Positions 17,669 through 27,988 of a stretch of 64,000 bases of DNA are shown here, piece after piece. Each line of letters begins with the position of its first letter. Position 1 is the stretch's first letter. This DNA comes from Vibrio maritimus. GTDB taxonomy: Bacteria > Pseudomonadota > Gammaproteobacteria > Enterobacterales > Vibrionaceae. A model generated the notes under the pieces. That model was given only the letters and a program-made list of their open reading frames with translations, ran no database searches and was not told the origin of the DNA. The translations under genes and the position numbers were made by a program. The DNA lies in NCBI GenBank assembly GCA_003263775.1, contig JYJJ01000079.1:1-64000 (forward strand), read 5' to 3'.

Positions 17669-18958
17669 ATGAACATGACGTTCAAATTAAAGCTTGCAGC
17701 GATGGGCGCGTCACTGGCTTTTGCATCTGGCATGGCAATGGCTGAAGAGGAAACGATCAAAGTCGGCGTTCTACACTCACTGTCAGGTACGATGGCAATC
17801 AGTGAAACGACACTGAAAGACACCATTTTGATGTTGGTGGAAGAGCAAAATAAGAAAGGCGGCCTTCTGGGCAAAAAGCTTGAAGCCGTTGTGGTAGACC
17901 CGGCGTCAAATTGGCCTCTCTTTGCCGAGAAAGCACGTGAGCTGATTGAGAAAGAGAAGGTTGACGTGGTATTCGGTGGTTGGACGTCGGTATCTCGAAA
18001 ATCGATGCTTCCTGTGTTTGAAGAGTTAAACAGTATTCTTTTCTACCCAGTGCAGTATGAGGGTGAAGAGTCATCTAAAAACGTGTTCTACACTGGCGCT
18101 GCGCCAAACCAACAAGCCGTTCCTGCGGTTGACTACCTAATGGATGAATTGGAAGTAGAGCGTTGGGTATTAGCTGGTACGGATTACGTTTACCCACGCA
18201 CGACCAACAAAATCCTAGAATCTTACCTGAAGTCAAAAGGGGTGAGCGAGTCAGACATCATGATTAGCTATACGCCGTTTGGTCATTCTGACTGGCAGTC
18301 GATTGTTTCTGACATCAAGAAGTTTGGCTCAGAAGGTAAGAAAACCGCCGTTGTTTCAACCATCAACGGTGACGCAAACGTACCATTTTACAAAGAATTG
18401 GGCGCGCAAGGTGTCTCATCTGAAGACATCCCGGTTGTAGCATTCTCGGTTGGTGAAGAAGAGCTCTCGGGGATGGATACGTCCGCGCTGGTGGGTCACT
18501 TAGCTGCATGGAACTACTTCATGAGCGTGGATACCGATGCCAATGAAGAATTCGTTGAAACCTGGCAGAAGTTCATTGCTAGCGAGAAACGTGTGACTAA
18601 CGATCCGATGGAAGCACACTACATTGGCTTCAATATGTGGACACAAGCGGTGACCAATGCTGGTACGACAGATGCTGAAGAAGTACAAGATGCACTGATC
18701 GGTGTGTCGGTACCAAACCTATCAGGTGGCTACTCAACCATGCTACCAAACCACCACATCACAAAGCCGGTTCTGATTGGCGAAATCCAAGACGACGGTC
18801 AGTTTGACGTTGTTTGGGAGACCACGGGTCTAGTCGCGGGTGATGCTTGGTCTAACTACCTACCTGAATCGGCCAAGCTTTACTCAAGCTGGGCGAAGCC
18901 ATTCTCATGTGGTGCATTCAACGTAGAAACAGGCAAATGCTCAGGTAGCGCACAATAA
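17669..18958 (+). CDS. urtA: urea ABC transporter, substrate-binding protein
   Basis: Periplasmic urea-binding protein of the branched-chain amino acid type-I family, 429 residues and intact. Residues 1-25 are a signal peptide ending AMA. IKVGVLHSLSGTMAISETTLKDTILMLVEEQNKKGGLLGKKLE is the UrtA hallmark, and VVFGGWTSVSRKSMLPVFEE and FYPVQYEGEESSKNVFYTGAAPNQQ follow. The C-terminal half contains SVGEEEL and NMWTQAV. It captures scarce urea for UrtBCDE. A strong Shine-Dalgarno (AAGGAGA) precedes it. A hairpin after it probably sets a higher transcript level than for the membrane genes. Confidence 0.96.
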   Translation: MNMTFKLKLAAMGASLAFASGMAMAEEETIKVGVLHSLSGTMAISETTLKDTILMLVEEQNKKGGLLGKKLEAVVVDPASNWPLFAEKARELIEKEKVDVVFGGWTSVSRKSMLPVFEELNSILFYPVQYEGEESSKNVFYTGAAPNQQAVPAVDYLMDELEVERWVLAGTDYVYPRTTNKILESYLKSKGVSESDIMISYTPFGHSDWQSIVSDIKKFGSEGKKTAVVSTINGDANVPFYKELGAQGVSSEDIPVVAFSVGEEELSGMDTSALVGHLAAWNYFMSVDTDANEEFVETWQKFIASEKRVTNDPMEAHYIGFNMWTQAVTNAGTTDAEEVQDALIGVSVPNLSGGYSTMLPNHHITKPVLIGEIQDDGQFDVVWETTGLVAGDAWSNYLPESAKLYSSWAKPFSCGAFNVETGKCSGSAQ

Positions 18959-18995
18959 ATCCTCGTTATTCGGTGCCTCTCCCGTTCCTTCCTCA

Positions 18996-19014
18996 AAGGC
19001 TGAGGCGCCTTTTT
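18996..19014 (+). terminator. intercistronic hairpin between urtA and urtB
   Basis: AAAGGC and GCCTTT form a six-base stem followed by TTA and more T residues. It lies inside the operon, so partial read-through must occur for urtB to be expressed from the same promoter. Confidence 0.6.
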
Positions 19015-19064
19015 ATTTCTGCCGGAGTTCACGTCAGGCTCTGGCAGCCAAAAGGACGCATTTC

Positions 19065-20689
19065 ATGAAAACCATAATTCAGATATTGAAAGTCGTGGTG
19101 TTCTTTGTTTTGAGTACGCACTTCGCGTTGGCTAGCGTAAGTGATAGGGAGACGTTTGCCCAAGCACTCATAGGAAAAAACAACCCTCTAAAAGAGTCAG
19201 CGATGACTTGGATTGTTGAGAATGAATCTTCAACAGTCGCAAAATCGGTATTAACCGCTTGGCTTGAAGGTGACCTCTATTATGTCAAAGACAAAAAGAG
19301 TGAACAGTTTCAGGCTTTGTACATTTCAGACAACATCAAAAAGTCTCCCACTGCAAAAAGCGCTTGGGATGATACGACGTTTGCCATCGAGTCCTCTCGT
19401 CAGTTTAAGAAAGTTCGAGTAAACAACAAACTACGCGGCATGATTCGCCTAGAAATCGCATCGCTTGGTTTGTCGAACTCCGAACCCTCTATCCGTTTAA
19501 GTGCGGTCACTGCCTTTTTAGGCAAAACGGATGATGCCGTCATGGCGAAACTGCAGCAAAGAAAAGAGATTGAGCAAGATGCCGATGTGCTCAACATTCT
19601 TAACTTAGCGCTGGCGATTGACCAATCGCTAACAGGGGACACGAGTGTAGACAAAATCACTGCGATAGAGACCCTATCTGGTTACAAGCAATCTGTCGTT
19701 TTACAGACCTTAAACCAAGTTATCGGCAAAGAAAAAGATGAGCGAGTCGTTGCTGCTGCCGAGCGAGCGCTTGATAGCTATCAGCAGAGTCAGAAATTTT
19801 ACTCGGGTGTCGAAACTGTCTTTTTTGGTTTGAGTCTAGGTTCAGTACTCGTTCTAGCAGGTATCGGCCTTGCCATTACCTTTGGCGTGATGGGCGTTAT
19901 CAACATGGCTCATGGAGAGCTTATTATGATTGGCGCGTACACCACTTATGTGATGCAGCAACTTATGCCGAACAATATTGGTATGGCGCTTATCTTATCA
20001 ATTCCGATGGCGTTTATGGTCTCTGGTTTGGTTGGCATTGCGATAGAGCGAAGTGTCATTCGTCACCTCTATGGTCGTCCCCTAGAAACCTTATTGGCAA
20101 CATTTGGTATCAGCTTGATTTTGCAGCAAGCGGTTCGCTCTATTTTCTCGCCTCTTAACCGTTCTGTGAGCACGCCGGATTGGATGTCAGGTGCTTTGAA
20201 TATCAACCCGATGCTGTCACTGACCTATAACCGCTTATACATCATTCTATTCTGCATCATGGTGTTTGTTGGCTTGGTCATGGTGTTAAAGAAAACACCA
20301 CTCGGCCTTCAGGTTCGCGCTGTGTCTCAAAACAGAGCGATGGCGCGAGCGATGGGTATTCGCTCTGAGCGTGTCGATGCCATGACGTTTGGACTGGGTT
20401 CGGGTGTCGCGGGTGTGGCCGGTGTAGCGTTATCACAACTGACCAATGTTGGTCCTAACATGGGACAGGCTTACATTATCGATTCCTTTATGGTGGTTGT
20501 GTTTGGTGGTGTCGGGAACTTATGGGGAACCTTAGTTGCTGGACTGAGCTCGGTCTATTTAACAAGATCCTTGAGCCATGGGCAGGAGCCGTTCTTGCCA
20601 AGATTTTGGTGCTAGTGTTCATCATTTTGTTTATTCAAAAACGCCCTCGTGGACTCTTCCCACAACGCGGTCGCGCGGCAGAAGGTTAA
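19065..20689 (+). CDS. urtB: urea ABC transporter, permease UrtB (frameshifted)
   Basis: Inner-membrane permease of the urea importer, 541 residues after repair. It has a signal peptide and a periplasmic N-terminal extension of about 230 residues (helical repeats), the usual UrtB feature absent from LivH. The LivH-like permease follows: FFGLSLGSVLVLAGIGLAITFGVMGVINMAHGELIMIGAYTTY and GRPLETLLATFGISLILQQAVRSIFSP. The frame breaks near 20551; one added base continues GLFNKILEPWAGAVLAKILVLVF and ends at GRAAEG. It pairs with UrtC. Confidence 0.93.
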
Positions 20690-20698
20690 GGAAAACGT

Positions 20699-21883
20699 AT
20701 GCAATCAACAATTCAATCTTCTGTCCATCCGGCAGGTGCTGCATCTAAGTCGTTTGTCCTTGCGGCAATGCGTGGTGATAAAGGCGGACAGCTCACAATC
20801 CTAGCGATCTTAGCCGCTGTTGTTTTGATTCCGCTAGCGAACACACTATTGCCACCGGGTCATCCGCTTCACGTTGAGACATTTACTATTTCACTGATGG
20901 GTAAGTATCTGAGCTATGCCATGCTTGCCTTGGCGGTCGATCTGGTTTGGGGTTATCTCGGGATCCTCAGTTTAGGGCATGGCGCGTTTTTTGCGCTGGG
21001 CGGTTATGCATGGGTATGTATCTGATGCGTCAAATTGGGATAGGGGGTGTATGGCAACCCGATTTTGCCTGACTTTATGGTGTTCCTAAATTGGCAGGAA
21101 CTTCCTTGGTTTTGGCACGGCTTCGACCAGTTTTGGTTTGCTTGTCTGATGGTTGTGCTTGTGCCTGGAGCATTAGCCTATGTGTTCGGTTATCTGGCGT
21201 TTCGCTCGCGTGTTTCTGGTGTTTATCTGTCCATCATGACTCAGGCTCTGACCTATGCTTTGATGCTGGCGTTTTTCCGCAATGAAATGGGTTTTGGTGG
21301 TAACAATGGCCTGACCGATTTTAAAGATATCCTTGGGTTTAGCCTGCAACAAGATTCCACCAAAATTGCTCTGTTTGTGGTAACGGGAATTGCACTCGTC
21401 ATTAGCTACGTTGTTTGTCGAACCGTTATTAGTAGTCGTCTTGGGCGAGTATCTATGGCAATCCGTGATACGGAATCAAGAACACGCTTCATGGGTTATG
21501 ACGTCGATGGCATCAAACTATGGATATTCGTCTTATCAGCAGTCATCGCTGGTATCGCGGGTGCGCTTTATGTCCCTCAAGTTGGCATTATCAACCCAGG
21601 TGAATTTGCTCCGCTTAACTCCATTGAAATCGTCGTGTGGGTGGCGCTTGGCGGTCGAGCCACTTTGTTTGGGGCGATTGTCGGTGCGCTGGTTATCAAC
21701 TACGCCAAGAGCTGGTTTACGGTTGAGTTTCCTGAAGTATGGCTATTTGCCCTCGGTGGGCTGTTTGTATTGTCGACCATGTATTTCCCGAAGGGTTTGA
21801 TTGGTTTTATTTCAGACAAAATAGCGCTAATGAAGAAGCGATCTATACCTACTCAGGCGTCTGACAAGGAGGTAACAGCATGA
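20699..21883 (+). CDS. urtC: urea ABC transporter, permease UrtC (frameshifted)
   Basis: Second permease of the importer (LivM-like), 395 residues after repair. Early helices lead to LVWGYLGILSLGHGAFFALGGYA; the tail carries RDTESRTRFMGYDVDGIKLWIFVLSAVIAGIAGALYVPQVGIINPGEFAPLNSIEIVVWVALGG. The break is complex: one missing base near 21010 and two more in the G runs between 21037 and 21047. These restore AMGMYLMRQIGDRGVYGNPILPDF. The stop overlaps the urtD start (ATGA), a sign of translational coupling. Confidence 0.92.
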
Positions 21884-22730
21884 CGACATTACACAGAGCC
21901 CAGCAGCTAAAAAGCTCGGTACAGGAAATCACTAAGCGTGATGAGGTGTTCTCATTTCTCAAGCCTGACCAACATCCGCTTGTCGACACTCGCCATAACA
22001 TTCTTCTGTATGTAGAAGGCGTCAATAAGAGCTTTGATGGCTTTAAAGCATCAATGACTTGAACCTCTATATCAAGGAGGGGGAGCTGCGCTGCATCATC
22101 GGACCTAATGGCGCAGGCAAAACCACCATGATGGACATCATTACTGGCAAAACCAAACCCGACACGGGTGAGGTTTGGCTCGGATCAAACATTAACTTGC
22201 TCAAGATGAATGAATCTGAAATTGCCAACGCAGGGGTGGGGCGTAAGTTTCAAAAGCCGACGGTGATTGAATGTCTAACGGTTTGGCAGAACTTAGAGCT
22301 TGCCATGTCGGGCGTTCGTGGTGTCTGGGGAACTTACACCGCGTCTTTGTCTGGCGAGCAGCAAGACAAGTTGGAATCGGTACTTGAGCTTATCCACTTA
22401 AAAGACAATGCCGCTCTAAATGCAGGGAATCTTTCTCATGGACAAAAGCAGTGGCTAGAGATCGGCATGCTACTGATGCAAAACCCTAAGCTGCTACTGG
22501 TCGATGAGCCAGTGGCAGGGATGACGCACCAAGAAATGGACAGAACCTCAGAGCTGCTGAACTCGCTCGCGGGTAAACATTCAGTGGTGGTGGTTGAGCA
22601 CGACATGGACTTTGTTCGTTCCATTGCAAGCCATGTGACCGTGTTACATCAAGGTCATGTGCTGGCCGAAGGAACCATGGATCAGGTTCAGTCGCATCCG
22701 GAAGTTAAACAGGTTTATCTAGGGGAATAG
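21880..22730 (+). CDS. urtD: urea ABC transporter, ATPase UrtD (frameshifted)
   Basis: LivG-like ATPase of 283 residues after repair. A 45-residue N-terminal extension typical of UrtD precedes ILLYVEGVNKSFDGFKA. One base is missing near 22052; restoring it gives AINDLNLYIKEGELRCIIGPNGAGKTT (Walker A). The signature LSHGQKQWLEIGM and Walker B LLLVDEPVAGM are intact, followed by VVVVEHDMDFV with the switch histidine. It supplies ATP hydrolysis together with UrtE. Confidence 0.93.
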
Positions 22731-22731
22731 C

Positions 22732-23427
22732 ATGTTACAGATTCAATCACTCAATCAGTTTTATGGTGAAAGCCACACCTTGTGGGATCTTGATATGTCG
22801 ATCCCTGAAGGTAAATGCACTGTGCTCATGGGACGTAATGGTGTCGGTAAAACCACGCTACTTCAGTGCATCATGGGCTTGGTCAAAGTGAAGAGCGGCG
22901 ACATTCAGCTCCATGGCGAGTCCTTGTTGAAGCACGATGCTGAGTCTCGTCCACGAATGGGCATTGGCTATGTGCCTCAAGGTAGGCAGATTTTTCCAAT
23001 GCTAACGGTGCAAGAGAATCTAGAAGTGGGTCTTCCGATTCGTGATAAGGGCGATCGTAAGATCCCAGAGTTCATTTTCGATCTGTTCCCTGTGCTAAAA
23101 GAGATGCTTCATCGCCGCGGTGGCGATCTATCGGGAGGTCAGCAGCAGCAACTTGCGATTGGCCGTGCTCTGGTGGTCAACCCGAAGCTGTTGATCCTTG
23201 ATGAGCCAACCGAAGGCATTCAGCCAAACATTGTTCAGGAAATTGGTGACATCATCCGAATGCTTAATGAGAAGTTGGGTCTGACGGTGTTATTGGTTGA
23301 GCAGAAGCTCCCATTTGCGAGAAAAGTGGGTGATCAATTCTGCATTCTCGACCGAGGTCGCCAAGTCGCTGAAGGGGAAATGTCGGCACTAAATGATGGA
23401 CTCATTAAGGAGTATTTGACGGTATGA
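22732..23427 (+). CDS. urtE: urea ABC transporter, ATPase UrtE
   Basis: LivF-like ATPase of 231 residues, intact. It shows Walker A GRNGVGKTT, a Q-loop in YVPQGRQIFPMLTVQENLEVG, signature LSGGQQQQLAIGRAL and Walker B LLILDEPTEGIQPNIV. The gene begins one base after the urtD stop and its own stop overlaps the ureD start. Transport and enzyme genes are therefore translationally joined. Confidence 0.96.
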   Translation: MLQIQSLNQFYGESHTLWDLDMSIPEGKCTVLMGRNGVGKTTLLQCIMGLVKVKSGDIQLHGESLLKHDAESRPRMGIGYVPQGRQIFPMLTVQENLEVGLPIRDKGDRKIPEFIFDLFPVLKEMLHRRGGDLSGGQQQQLAIGRALVVNPKLLILDEPTEGIQPNIVQEIGDIIRMLNEKLGLTVLLVEQKLPFARKVGDQFCILDRGRQVAEGEMSALNDGLIKEYLTV

Positions 23428-24323
23428 CGGCAACTGCACAAACACATATTGAGCCGCATCTAGGCCTTGGACAGGTTATTGATGCACAAACCGAGTTTGG
23501 CTGGAAAGCGACACTCGATCTTGGTTTTGTTAACCGAGGCGACAAAACGGTGCTTAAGCACCGTTCACAAAAAGGACCGCTCGCGATTCAGCGGCCGCTC
23601 TATCCTGAGGGGAATCCATGTCATACCTATTTACTCCATCCTCCGGGTGGTGTCGTAGGAGGTGATACATTACAGATCAAGGCGATAGCAGAGCGCGGCG
23701 CGCAGGTACTCATAACGACGCCTGGTGCCACCAAGTTCTATCGCTCAGAGACTAAATACGCCAAACAGCGTCAGATCCTTAAGGTGGAAAAAGATTCTCG
23801 GCTTGAGTGGCTGCCTCAAGAAAACATCTTTTTCCCAGATGCTTATGTGCGTATGGATACCGAGGTGCATTTAGAAACCGGTGCACAATTTTTGGGCTGG
23901 GAGATGCACTGTTTTGGTCGTCCTGCACTAAATGAGGGATTTAGCTCTGGGCATTTGGTAGGAAAAACAGAGATTTACCTTGATGGAAAGCGACTGTTGA
24001 CAGAAGGCTTGAATGTTAGAGGTAAAGATAACCTTCTGAAAAATAAAGGACTTCTTGACTATCAAATGATGGGGACATTGTATATTTCAATTGATGACGA
24101 AGATTTTAGCCAGTTGGTACAGAGCTTGCTCATTAACATGCAGCAAGACAACAAAAAAGGTGCAGTGGTTATCGCTGCGAGCCAGTTAGAAAATTTGCTT
24201 GTAATTCGTGCGTTAGGTAACTGGAGCGAAGTGATCTTAGATTGCTTCCAACAGGTTTGGCAGGCGGCGAGAGAGCATTGGACGGGAGAATGTCCTTACC
24301 CACCTAGGATTTGGGCAACCTGA
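23424..24323 (+). CDS. ureD: urease accessory protein UreD
   Basis: UreD (UreH), 299 residues, the scaffold that binds apo-urease and receives nickel from UreG through UreF. Family blocks are clear: GPLAIQRPLYPEG, LLHPPGGVVGGDTL, TTPGATKFYRS and RLEWLPQENIFFPDA. It starts within the urtE stop (ATGA). It is intact and complete at the C-terminus (CPYPPRIWAT). Confidence 0.95.
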   Translation: MTATAQTHIEPHLGLGQVIDAQTEFGWKATLDLGFVNRGDKTVLKHRSQKGPLAIQRPLYPEGNPCHTYLLHPPGGVVGGDTLQIKAIAERGAQVLITTPGATKFYRSETKYAKQRQILKVEKDSRLEWLPQENIFFPDAYVRMDTEVHLETGAQFLGWEMHCFGRPALNEGFSSGHLVGKTEIYLDGKRLLTEGLNVRGKDNLLKNKGLLDYQMMGTLYISIDDEDFSQLVQSLLINMQQDNKKGAVVIAASQLENLLVIRALGNWSEVILDCFQQVWQAAREHWTGECPYPPRIWAT

Positions 24324-24356
24324 ACCAACAAATAGAATCGACAATAAGGCTTATCA

Positions 24357-24659
24357 ATGGAATTGACCCCAAGAGAGAAGGACAAACTTCTGATCTTTTG
24401 CGCTGGCATGCTCGCTAAGCAGCGCAAAGACAAAGGCTTAAAACTTAATTACCCAGAATCCGTTGCTTTGATCTCTAGCGCAATTTTAGAGGGCGCTAGA
24501 GAAGGCAAGACCGTTTCGGAACTCATGGATTTTGGCCGCACATTACTTACCACCGAAGATGTCATGGAGGGCGTACCCTCAATGATCCCCGACGTTCAAG
24601 TTGAGGCCACCTTTCCAGACGGCACCAAATTGGTGACTGTCCATGAACCTATTGTTTAG
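24357..24659 (+). CDS. ureA: urease gamma subunit
   Basis: The small gamma subunit, 100 residues, intact. It begins MELTPREKDKLLIFCAGMLA, carries the family block LKLNYPESVALISSAILEGAREGKTV, and ends VHEPIV. Gamma, beta and alpha subunits form the (abc)3 trimer; gamma has no catalytic residues but stabilises the alpha subunit. A gap of 71 bases with a good Shine-Dalgarno (AGGAGG) separates it from ureB. Confidence 0.96.
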   Translation: MELTPREKDKLLIFCAGMLAKQRKDKGLKLNYPESVALISSAILEGAREGKTVSELMDFGRTLLTTEDVMEGVPSMIPDVQVEATFPDGTKLVTVHEPIV

Positions 24660-24730
24660 AAACTCGTGTTTAAAACTTTCTTTTAAAAACTGATGCTTAA
24701 CAAACTCGTTTAACTGAATCAGGAGGTGAC

Positions 24731-25065
24731 ATGGCAGGTTCATCAACACAATACATAGGCTTCGTACCAGGTCAGGTAGACACCGTCAAAGGCGACATTG
24801 AACTCAATGTTGGCAGAGAAACAGTGTCTGTGAAGGTAGAAAATCTCGGTGACCGCCCAGTACAAATTGGGTCTCATTACCATTTCTTTGAGGTGAATAA
24901 CGCCTTGAGCTTTGACCGAGAACTCACTCGCGGATTTCGTCTCAACATTCCTGCAGGTACTGCCACACGTTTCGAACCAGGCAGTCTCGCACGGTTGAGT
25001 TGGTGGCTTTTGCAGGTAAACGTGAAGTCTACGGTTTCCAAGGCAAAGTCATGGGAACGCTTTAA
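24731..25065 (+). CDS. ureB: urease beta subunit (frameshifted)
   Basis: Beta subunit, about 111 residues after repair. GDIELNVGRETVSVKVENLGDRPVQIGSHYHFFEVNNAL and the RFEPG block identify it. One base is missing near 24983. The repair restores SRTVELVAFAGKREVYGFQGKVMGTL and a TAA at 25063-25065; the unrepaired frame ends in an unrelated tail. The conserved IGSHYHF loop contributes to trimer contacts near the active site. Confidence 0.94.
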
Positions 25066-25153
25066 CGTCTGATAATGACGTTAGGCAAGCATTGCGCTAG
25101 TTAATGTCGCTTTGCAAACAAAAACGCCAATCTAAAAACAACAAGGAAGAATA

Positions 25154-26854
25154 ATGGCGAAGATATCCAGACAGCATACGCCGAGATGTTTGGTCCCACA
25201 GTAGGGGATCGAGTCCGCTTAGCTGACACAGAACTTTGGTTAGAAGTTGAGAAAGATCTGACCGTCTATGGTGATGAAGTTAAATTTGGTGGTGGTAAGG
25301 TTATTCGTGATGGGATGGGACAAAGTCAGCGTCCAAGCGCGGAAACACCTGACCTTGTTATTACCAACGCATTGATTCTTGATTACTGGGGCATTATTAA
25401 AGCGACGTTGCAGTAAAAAATGGACGTATTCAAGCGCTAGGCAAAGCGGGAAACCCGGACATTCAACCTGGTGTTGATATCGTTGTGGGTCCCGGTACAG
25501 AAGTTCTAGCGGGTGAAGGTTCAATTTTGACCGCTGGCGGCATTGACTCCCATATCCACTTTATTTGCCCCCAACAAATTGAAGAAGCGTTGCTTCCGGT
25601 GTTACAACTATGATTGGTGGTGGTACGGGCCCAAATACGGGCACCAATGCGACAACCTGTACGCCGGGTCCATGGAACATGCACCGCATGCTTGAGTCTT
25701 TGGATCAATTTCCAATGAACTTTGGTTTGCTTGGTAAAGGTAATGCTAGCCAACCTGAGGCATTGCGTGAACAGATAGAGGCAGGGGCGGTAGGTCTCAA
25801 ACTCCATGAAGACTGGGGGACAACACCGGCTTCCATCGATACTTGTTTAACCGTTGCCGATGAAATGGATGTTCAGGTTGCTATTCATACCGATACGCTT
25901 AACGAATCTGGTTTTGTTGAATCGACACTGGGCGCTATTGGCGATCGCGTTATTCACACCTACCACACGGAAGGCGCGGGTGGGGGTCATGCACCAGATA
26001 TTATCAAGGCCGCTGGTGAATCCAATGTGCTGCCATCCTCTACTAACCCAACGAGACCATACACGGTCAACACAGTGGATGAACATCTCGACATGTTGAT
26101 GGTGTGTCACCATTTATCACCATCGATTGCAGAAGATGTAGCGTTTGCTGAGTCCCGTATTCGCCGCGAAACCATCGCGGCAGAAGACATCCTTCATGAC
26201 CTAGGCGCGTTTTCCATGATTGCCTCTGACTCGCAAGCGATGGGACGTGTCGGTGAGGTAATTACCCGCACTTGGCAGACTGCTCACAAGATGAAAGTGC
26301 AGCGCGGGAGCCTCAAACAAGATTCAAGTTACAGCGATAACTTCCGACTCAAGCGCTATGTCGCCAAGTACACCATTAACCCTGCGATTACTCACGGCAT
26401 GGCACATGAGATTGGCTCGATTGAAGTTGGGAAGCTCGCCGATTTAGTACTCTGGAACCCCGCTTTCTTTGGCGTAAAACCAAGCGTTGTACTGAAAGGT
26501 GGCATGATCGCGATGGCGCCTATGGGCGATCCCAATGCATCGATCCCAACACCGCAGCCAGTACATTACCGTTCTATGTTTGGCAGCTATGGTAAAGCAT
26601 CACAAAACACATCCATGCTGTTCGTATCCCAAGCAGCCGCGGACGCTGATATTGCTTCACAGCTAGGTCTTGGCAGTTTGATTGGTGTCGCCAAGCAGTG
26701 CCGAACCATTAGTAAAGCGGATATGAAGCTCAATGATTGGCAACCCAACATCGAGGTGGACTCTCAAACTTATCAAGTCCGCGCGGACGGTGAGTTGCTG
26801 GTGTGTGAACCAGCAGAAGTACTGCCAATGGCTCAGCGCTACTTCTTGTTTTAG
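25154..26854 (+). CDS. ureC: urease alpha (catalytic) subunit, three frameshifts
   Basis: Catalytic subunit; hydrolyses urea to ammonia and carbamate at a dinuclear nickel centre. Three single bases are missing, near 25172, 25403 and 25594. With all restored the protein has 567 residues, the same as the Klebsiella enzyme. The nickel ligands are all present: HIH in GGIDSHIHF, the carbamylated lysine in GLKLHEDWG, AIHTDTLNE, GAGGGHAPD and Asp in MIASDSQAMGR; the flap-region catalytic His is in MVCHHLSP. Full conservation of the active site argues against decay. The start follows a good AAGGAAGA at 25144. Confidence 0.95.
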
Positions 26855-26887
26855 TGAAGTTTTAGACAGTTTTAGAGGACAACAATA

Positions 26888-27340
26888 GTGATTGAATTAA
26901 TAGAAATAACCCAAGAGTTAACGCCACAGCCTCACGCATTTTTAAGTCTGCCAATCGACAGTCGTATTAAGAGCCGCCTCAAGGTCATGCTTGATGATGG
27001 CCGCGATGCGGGGCTGTTTCTTCCAAGAGGCCACATTTTACGAGGCGGAGAGCAGCTCAAAAGTAAATGTGGATTAGTCATTGAGGTGAAAGCCGCGCCA
27101 GAGCAAGTGTCATCCGTTTATTGCAGTGATCTGCACCTTTTAACGCGCGTTGCCTATCACTTAGGTAACCGTCATGTGCCCCTTCAAGTCGAGTTCGGCT
27201 GGGTTCGCTATCAGCACGATCATGTGTTGGATGAGATGGTTGAAGGGCTTGGCGCCGAAGTCACCTCAGAAATGGCACCATTTGAGCCTGAAGGCGGTGC
27301 GTATGGTGGCAAGAGTGGCGGTCATCACCATCACCATTAA
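26888..27340 (+). CDS. ureE: urease nickel metallochaperone UreE
   Basis: UreE, 150 residues, intact. It delivers Ni(II) to the urease activation complex. The core has DDGRDAGLFLPRGHILRGGEQL and YHLGNRHVPLQV, where the His is the dimer-interface nickel ligand. The tail ends GGHHHHH, a histidine-rich nickel-storage end like that of Klebsiella UreE but shorter. It starts 33 bases after ureC. Confidence 0.96.
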   Translation: MIELIEITQELTPQPHAFLSLPIDSRIKSRLKVMLDDGRDAGLFLPRGHILRGGEQLKSKCGLVIEVKAAPEQVSSVYCSDLHLLTRVAYHLGNRHVPLQVEFGWVRYQHDHVLDEMVEGLGAEVTSEMAPFEPEGGAYGGKSGGHHHHH

Positions 27341-27412
27341 TTCGCTGCAGCAAATTTAAGACGACATCAAACCGTCTGATTATTAAAAAAACAAAATGAA
27401 AAGGAAATTTCA

Positions 27413-27985
27413 ATGAAAACAACATTCCTCAAATTCGCAACACTTAGCTCTCTTGTATTGGCGCCTATGACGGCTCTGGCTCACCCAGGTCACGAATCTG
27501 CGGCATTTTCTAGCGGGCTATTGCACCCAGTAACTGGCTTGGATCATCTTATCATGTTGCTTGCTTTCGGCCTTTTAGTAGGCTGTTTGAGCGCAACAAC
27601 AGCTCAGAAAATGGGTTTGGTTGCTGGCGCCCTTATCACTCTAATGTTAGGACTGCTTGTGGGCAGTACATTTGGTCTTGTAAGTGGTGTTGAAACCGCG
27701 ATCGTCTCGTCTCTATTTGTCGTCAGTGCTGCTATTTGGCATGCATTTAGCCCGTCACAGAAAATGGTAAAACTCGCGGTTGGACTTTGCATCGGAATGA
27801 TGTTCTTTCATGGTTACGCACATGGCGTTGAAGCTGAAGGCACGCTAGGTCAATTCTCGATGGGTATGGCTGTTGGCGCTTCAGCATTAATGGTTCTGGG
27901 CACACAAATTGGTAGCCGAGTAGCATCTCGTTGGATGTCGGTTGGTGTTGCCGCAGCAAGCTCATTGTTTCTATTGGCAGCTTAG
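27413..27985 (+). CDS. ureJ: HupE/UreJ nickel permease
   Basis: A 190-residue membrane protein of the HupE/UreJ family with a signal-like first helix ending LAHPGH and five or six further helices. The family motif is present as LLHPVTGLDHLIMLLAFG, whose His and Asp are thought to bind Ni2+. FFHGYAHGVE is a second metal-binding signature. Placement between ureE and ureF implies nickel supply for urease. The stop is four bases before ureF, indicating one transcript. Confidence 0.92.
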   Translation: MKTTFLKFATLSSLVLAPMTALAHPGHESAAFSSGLLHPVTGLDHLIMLLAFGLLVGCLSATTAQKMGLVAGALITLMLGLLVGSTFGLVSGVETAIVSSLFVVSAAIWHAFSPSQKMVKLAVGLCIGMMFFHGYAHGVEAEGTLGQFSMGMAVGASALMVLGTQIGSRVASRWMSVGVAAASSLFLLAA

Positions 27986-27988
27986 CCT

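Noticed and set aside
25240..26113. Minus-strand frames opposite ureC
   Set aside because: They have no family features and lie opposite strongly conserved urease sequence, so they are shadows.
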